13,698 nt of DNA from Chloromonas sp. AAM2 (Eukaryota; Chlorophyta; Chlorophyceae; Chlamydomonadales; Chlamydomonadaceae): the NCBI GenBank assembly GCA_004335635.1, contig QAXH01004071.1:7312-21009 (forward strand). Reading direction: 5' to 3'. The notes under the pieces were generated by a model, which made no database searches, had not been told where the DNA came from, and saw only the letters and a list, made by a program, of their open reading frames with translations. Position 1 is the stretch's first letter. Every line of letters begins with the position of its first letter. A program made the position numbers and the translations under genes. This document shows, piece by piece, positions 9,229 to 13,698 of this stretch.

Positions 9229-12200
9229 ATGAGCGAAGTAGATGCGCTCGATGAAGTATGCCAACGTCTGGCTGTTCAACTAGATGAACAGAGATTGCGC
9301 GCCCAGCAAGATGTTAAATCTTTCCGTGATGCAGCACGGGCGAGTCTTGTCCGACGTGAAAAGCAAGCGCAAGCAAGGGAGGAGGCAGCACAGGCACGAG
9401 AGCGAGCGCTGGGCAAGCTGCAGCAAGAGCTTGACGAGCAGCAGGTGAGCACAAGTGATGCGAATCACCAACCGCAAGGGTTTCCTGCTTGGGGCAGCTC
9501 GACAGATCGCCTACCTTAGCAGGGCCGATGATGCACTGATGGCAAGTGGTGCGTACCCATGCTACTTGCCATCTGCCTCAGCCTCCGAACCCGTTCTTGG
9601 CTCGGGTATTGCATGATGTGCAGGCGCAGCAGGCCACTTCAGCCTTGGCCTTGCAGCAGCGTACTCTGAGCGTGCAGGCAAGGGAGAAGGCTGCACATGC
9701 CCGGGAGAAGGCTCTGCAGGCACTGCAAGAACGTACAAGGCATCACCTCAGCCTCATGCTGGACATGAACACACGCATGCGCAACAGGTGTGTAATGACG
9801 CGGTAATCAAGGTACGCACAGACATGCCTTGATCGGGGCCACTTATTGCTCAGCCATCCGAAGGCTCAGATTCAACGCTACTACCGTGCTCAGGAAAGGC
9901 TCCGTGTCTGATGGCTACGTATCGACCTGGCCCAGCATCGTTTGCCATGCCTCAAGGCCAATTTGGTGCTGTTGCTGGTGCCTGCAGGCTCCATAGTCAA
10001 GACAGCTCAGCTTTGCCAGGTGCTTGCCAGGCGTTGTCTGCCTTGACGCCAGGTCCTTCGTCAGCGTTGCAGCAACCAGAAGTCATCTCCACAACTGCTA
10101 CCGATGCCACTTTGAGCGATCAGCAGTGGCGCTGGTTATGGCGGCAGTTGCCCATAGTGCAGCCTCGGGTGGACCCACCTGCATCTAAGACAACCCACCT
10201 GCTATGTGTTAGCGAGCTTCTCAACCAGGTAGTCTATGGCAGTGCAGGTGCAGCAGCCCAGCAGCAGTCCAGCCCCAACCCCATCCCCCAGTCATGCTCT
10301 ATGGACAGCCGAGCGCCTACAGACGGAACAGCAAGCATGCACCAGCCTATGGCGGATTCCGTCGACCATGTCAGCCGAGCATGCCATGCTGAGACGCAAC
10401 CTGGGCCCAGCCGAGCACCTGAGGCGACTCTTGCCGCTGCACAGCCTGGAAGTGACACGCCAATGCTTGAGAGCAGCCAGATGTTTGAGGAACACCCGCC
10501 TGACAGCCAGAGTGAGCTCCAGCCTGAGGAGGGGCAGGTGAAGAAGCAGAAGGCTAACAAGGCGGGTCACGAGGGGGCTCCAGGCGATGCTGATGCTGCA
10601 GCGGCCGCACCGGCAGAGGATGTGCCCGGGCCCCAGCGGCGTAAGAGGCCAGCGGAGCAGGAGGCAGGGTTGGCACCGGATGAGCCTACAAGGCCTGAGA
10701 AGTTGACCGTGCACACCAAGCAACAGGAGTCCATGCAGGTGACTCAGACAGCACAGCCAGCCATGCAGTCTGCACAACAGGAGGCGCAGGAAGAACTGCA
10801 GCAACCGGCAGAATCAGCACTTGAAGCCATGCAACCCACACAGCCAGATGCATCACTCGACCGGAGAAGCCAACGGCCTGGTGTTTCCCAATCACCTGTT
10901 GCGCATGGCTGCATGAACCAGACGCTTGCACAAGGGACTGTTGGGGCCAGTGATCAGCCTGGAAGTCCGACTCAGACATCCAAACGGATGAAGCTTGACA
11001 ATGCAGCCACTAATGGTGCACCACCTGCTTCTGAAGCGGACAGTCTGTGGGAGGGGGAGGCAGACCAGGGCAGGTATGCTTGGCCACACATGGCAACCAG
11101 TGACAGGTCAGATGCTGGTGCGCACATCGGCAAGGCTGAATACGTGGACATGGAGATTGGGGATGACTTGAGGACGAGTGGTGAGAGGAGTAGCGAACAG
11201 GAAGGAGCAGGTATGGCAGACACTGGACCGTTTCTGCACGTGCAGCCAGACACGTGTGGCAGCTCTAAAAATGAGCCTGGCCCCAGCTCACATGCACCGC
11301 ATGCATTGCCACCTATCTGGCCAGAGCTTGCAGGCCAGAGGCCTGGAGTTTTGAATTACGTTGCCAGCCAGGAGTGCCATGCGGCAGCCACTGACAGCGA
11401 TTCCCCTGGGTCACGTGCAGACTTTTTGCCTGAAACCGACGATGGCGGCATGCGCTCGACCGGTCTGCCGCCCCCACCACCACCGCCCGTGCAGCCCTAC
11501 CCTTACACCATGTACCACCAACAGGACCAGAGAGGGAGCAGTAGAGACAGGGACAAGCCGTTTGACAGGGCTGATGACAACAATGGGCGGGGTGGCAAGG
11601 GACGGCATCAGCAACAGCAGCAGCAGCAGCACAAGCACAAGCACCACAACAGTTGGGCAGCGGGAGCGGGTGCTCGATCTACTAACCACAAGCACTCACA
11701 GTACCATCAAAACCGGTATGACTACAGTGAAGAGAACCGCCCTTACCAAGACCAGCGGCCTTGGCAGCAGCAGCACCAGCAAATCCCGAAGAATCAGTAC
11801 AAGAAACAGCAGCGGGATCACCAACAGCAGCAGGAGCGGGAACGGCAACAGCAGCCTGCGCCCCAGCAGCACCAGCACCAGCAAGCACAGGAACAGCAGC
11901 AGGAGCATTGGCCGCAGGAGATGCATCAAGGAGAGCCGCACCAGCAGCAGGAGCAGCTGCGGTCCAGCACAGGCGCAGGCGACGCCAAAACGCAGCATCA
12001 CCGTCGTTTCGTCCCCGCAGTCCCGCCACCAAGCGCAGTTGCCAAACATGCTGCGGTGATGGCGGCTGCAGCCGCAGCGGACAAGCTGGCTGCAGCGGCT
12101 GCTGACCCAGGGCCCAGTGTTGCGCCCGCAGGCCCTGCTGCTCCTGCCCCTGCAGCCAGCAGTGCGTCCGCTGCTGCAGGAGCGGCTGCTTCTGGTCAGC

Positions 12201-13088
12201 AGCATGGTGCGGGTGAGCGCACATGGGCAGGATGTGTCCTGTATCGCTGTTGTTGTGCAAACATAGGCAGGCGGACTGGCTGACCACGACTGAAAGCGCG
12301 ACCTGTGCGCGACCTTGTAGTACTCATAGCCACACTGATACGTCTGCTGCACATGTCACGGATGGACTTACAGAATAAGCTCATATGCACGCTGCCACCT
12401 CTGAGCCGATTGCACCCTAACCCCGGACTAGCAAGGAAATCATGTGAGCAACTGATCCCCTGTACGCGTCGCGCACTTTCTGCTCTGCAATGCGCTCCCT
12501 GCCCCCAACACCCCGCGTAGCACACCTCTTCTAATTCGTCAACGACCCGTACGTTCACGGTGCATTGCATCCTCCATTGCATGCATCCACAGCAGCCTTG
12601 TGTCATGTGCCAGCGCAGTCTTCCCTGCCTGGTGCCCGGCTGCTGTGGCACAGAAGGCAGCCCTGCTGCGCCGCACGCAGACTCCGTGCGGCCCGCCTGT
12701 GGGTCGCCTGGCAAACACGGGCCGGCACAACAATCATTTCTGCTCACATGGCTTTGTGTCCGCCAAGCACATCTCGCCTAGGAAATTTTATTCTTGGGCG
12801 AACGCTGTCATGTGCATGTCTTGCTTGGTTGGCAGGCATGCCCGATCCCAGGAACTGTGTTGTCCACCTGCTGCCTCACTGCCTGTATCGTTTTCCGTCA
12901 AAACTTCATCAAATGCCTGGTGCTCACCTGCAGGGCGGCCAGCGCCCATGTCCAAGGGTCGGCAGCGGGTGGTGCGCGCCGCCCAGAGGGCCAACGTGCC
13001 TGCCCAACGGAATGAAGAGCTGGACATGCTGCAGAAACAGCTGCAGAGCTGGAAGGGGAGAGAAACCGAACAGCAGGCCGTGGGTTGA
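9229..13088 (+). CDS. unrecognised protein: N-terminal coiled coil plus long Gln/His/Pro/Ala-rich low-complexity body
   Basis: Preferred model: exons 9229-9444, 9624-9787, 9988-12212 and 12934-13088, with phases 0, 2 and 1 matching, giving about 919 residues. Residues 1-126 form charged Ala/Gln/Arg/Glu coiled coil; each of the first two exons carries the motif QARE(E/K)AA(Q/H)ARE(R/K)AL. A small Trp-containing patch (LSDQQWRWLWRQLP) follows. Further on are basic NLS-like patches (QRRKRP near 342, SKRMKLD near 458), seven Pro (about 621-627), seven Gln (about 668-674), a His/Lys run, a Gln-rich stretch with Arg/Glu, then an Ala-rich stretch. The last exon is Lys/Arg-rich with LDMLQKQLQSW. The long uninterrupted frame (9911-12283) makes exon 3 secure. 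The start, intron 2 and everything after 12212 are not. The product may be a nuclear or RNA-associated scaffold, judged only from composition. I do not recognise a family. Confidence 0.6.
9788..9987 (+). other. intron 2 of the coiled-coil gene, with a competing acceptor and an in-intron TGTAA
   Basis: The donor is CAACAG/GTGTGT. The preferred acceptor CCTGCAG at 9987, after a T/G-rich tract, joins in frame to the long exon (200-base intron). An alternative acceptor GCTCAG at 9854 gives a 67-base intron and the frame SHPKAQIQRYYRAQERLRV followed by TGA at 9908-9910. TGTAA at 9791-9795 overlaps the donor region. If the intron is kept, translation stops at TAA 9804-9806. Confidence 0.5.
11606..11660 (+). 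repeat. CAG/CAA and CACAAG codon repeat (poly-Gln, His/Lys)
   Basis: A run of CAG and CAA codons encodes seven Gln after His, followed by CAC AAG CAC AAG CAC CAC (HKHKHH). The long open frame reads it as Gln; the two other frames read Ser or Ala runs, which produces spurious Ser-rich and Ala-rich frames on the same strand and Leu-rich frames on the opposite one. Confidence 0.85.
12213..12933 (+). other. long intron with a possible extra coding exon (12619 onward)
   Basis: The proposed last intron is 721 bases, longer than its neighbours. At 12619, after GCCAGCGCAG, a frame that would join in phase 1 (completing a GTC codon) reads FPAWCPAAVAQKAALLRR and stays open all the way to the stop at 13086-13088. 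A T-rich stretch ending TTGGTTGGCAG at about 12835 looks like an intron end. The C-terminus could therefore contain an additional exon or a single exon 12619-13088. Confidence 0.35.
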
Positions 13089-13652
13089 TACACAGGGCAG
13101 GCTGCAAGTGACAGCAGCTGGGCGCAGCAGCCAAGCTAGTAGCATGCCCAGTTGACAATGCTAGCACACTGAGCAGGCATTAACAGGCAAACGCACAGGC
13201 GATGTTCAAACCACTGGTTGGCTAGGTTGGCGGTTGTGGTATGGGAATCTCAGGAGAACTACCACAGTAGGCCAGCCCTTGGTACCTGACGTCAAAGCGA
13301 AGCTTTGTTACATCCACACTGTTGCCTCGTGAGTTTGAAGGCAGGTGTGTCCGGACTGTGCTTGTTGCCATTCAAACCCAACAACACGTTTTACGCCGTG
13401 TCGGGCGACCCAACAACATTACACCTGCTGTGTCAGATAGGGCTATGCTAGATGCACCAGGTAACAGATTTTGGCAGCACCTAGTACAAACGTGCTGGCA
13501 TCTTGGAGCATTTTTGTCACGCTAAAGACAAACGTCGCATACATCGTTGTATCACGACGCATTCAAAAAAAAAAGATGTTTGCCAGTTCTGGGACAGTTT
13601 TGTTATGGCCAATGGTGGCTCTGTGAAAACCTGGTGGTTGGAATGGTAGTAC
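13089..13652. other. non-coding stretch with no confident gene
   Basis: I see no convincing exon on either strand. No TGTAA occurs on the plus strand here, but the minus strand has TGTAA at 13312-13308 and 13423-13419, which might mark the 3' end of a gene coming from the right. The only clear structure is the dispersed repeat copy at 13565. Confidence 0.5.
13565..13592 (-). repeat. dispersed motif GAACTGGCAAAC + T-run, copy 4 (reverse orientation)
   Basis: A run of ten A followed by GATGTTTGCCAGTTCTGG is the reverse complement of the copy at 5905, including the T-run. It lies outside the GDPD gene, showing that the repeat is dispersed, not merely tandem. Confidence 0.75.
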
Positions 13653-13698
13653 CTGCGGGCAGCCTCACGCCTCTTGGCCAAAAACTCAGGATTCTGAC
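13653..13698 (-). CDS. possible exon of a minus-strand gene running in from the right edge
   Basis: On the minus strand one frame reads QNPEFLAKRREAAR and ends at a splice-like CGCAG/GTACTA donor (13653/13652). The composition is protein-like, but only 15 codons are visible and no family can be named. Minus-strand TGTAA motifs further left are compatible with such a gene. Confidence 0.25.

Noticed and set aside
11361..12059. Ser/Thr-rich 232-codon open frame on the plus strand
   Set aside because: It is the shifted reading of the CAG-rich exon of the long gene and its composition is that of a repeat shadow.
9911..12283. Separate 790-residue gene starting at ATG 9911 and ending at TGA 12283
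   Set aside because: Kept only as an alternative. An in-phase intron 9788-9987 with a good acceptor joins the coiled-coil exons to this frame, and the last codons beyond 12212 read into a GTGAGC donor.
11682..12352. Leu- and Ala-rich open frames of about 200 codons on the minus strand
   Set aside because: They are antisense readings of CAG/CAA/GCA repeats. Poly-Leu from CTG is the expected artefact.

Overview
The window looks like nuclear DNA of a green alga, most likely of the Chlamydomonadales/Volvocales type. The reasons are genes split into many short exons by introns of about 80 to 720 bases, donors of the GTGAGT/GTGCGT/GTGTGC type, (T/C)GCAG acceptors, TG/CA-rich intergenic DNA, UGUAA-type poly(A) motifs instead of AATAAA, and a protein rich in Gln, Ala and Pro homopolymers. 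The lineage is an inference; no marker gene is present. Gene models were built by hand by matching splice-site phase, and I ran no search.

Layout. (1) Positions 1-2213, minus strand: a six-exon gene, cut by the left edge, for a DUF4602 protein (C1orf131/Faf1-like, a small-subunit processome factor). Its second intron-rich stretch holds a large GT/GCGT and GA microsatellite. (2) Positions 2214-2636: a 423-base head-to-head spacer. (3) Positions 2637-7382, plus strand: an eight-exon glycerophosphodiester phosphodiesterase with a predicted N-terminal membrane anchor and several N-glycosylation sequons. One of its introns is GC-AG and its introns carry copies of a short dispersed repeat. (4) Positions 7383-9228: the GDPD 3' UTR, then a stretch that I cannot resolve, with at most a doubtful minus-strand gene. 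(5) Positions 9229-13088, plus strand: a gene for an unrecognised protein of about 919 residues with an N-terminal coiled coil, made of a duplicated exon motif, and a long Gln/His/Pro/Ala-rich low-complexity body with basic NLS-like patches. Its second intron can be read in several ways, one of which gives a short coiled-coil-only protein. (6) Positions 13089-13698: mostly non-coding, with another copy of the dispersed repeat, and at the extreme right a possible exon of a minus-strand gene.

The genes do not form a pathway. The DUF4602 gene would act in nucleolar ribosome assembly and the GDPD in hydrolysis of glycerophosphodiesters from phospholipid turnover. The only link seen is the shared divergent spacer. 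I found no bacterial, phage or viral genes, no RNA gene and no CRISPR array. The most unusual items are the unknown coiled-coil/poly-Q gene with its ambiguous intron and the poly(T)-ended dispersed repeat family.
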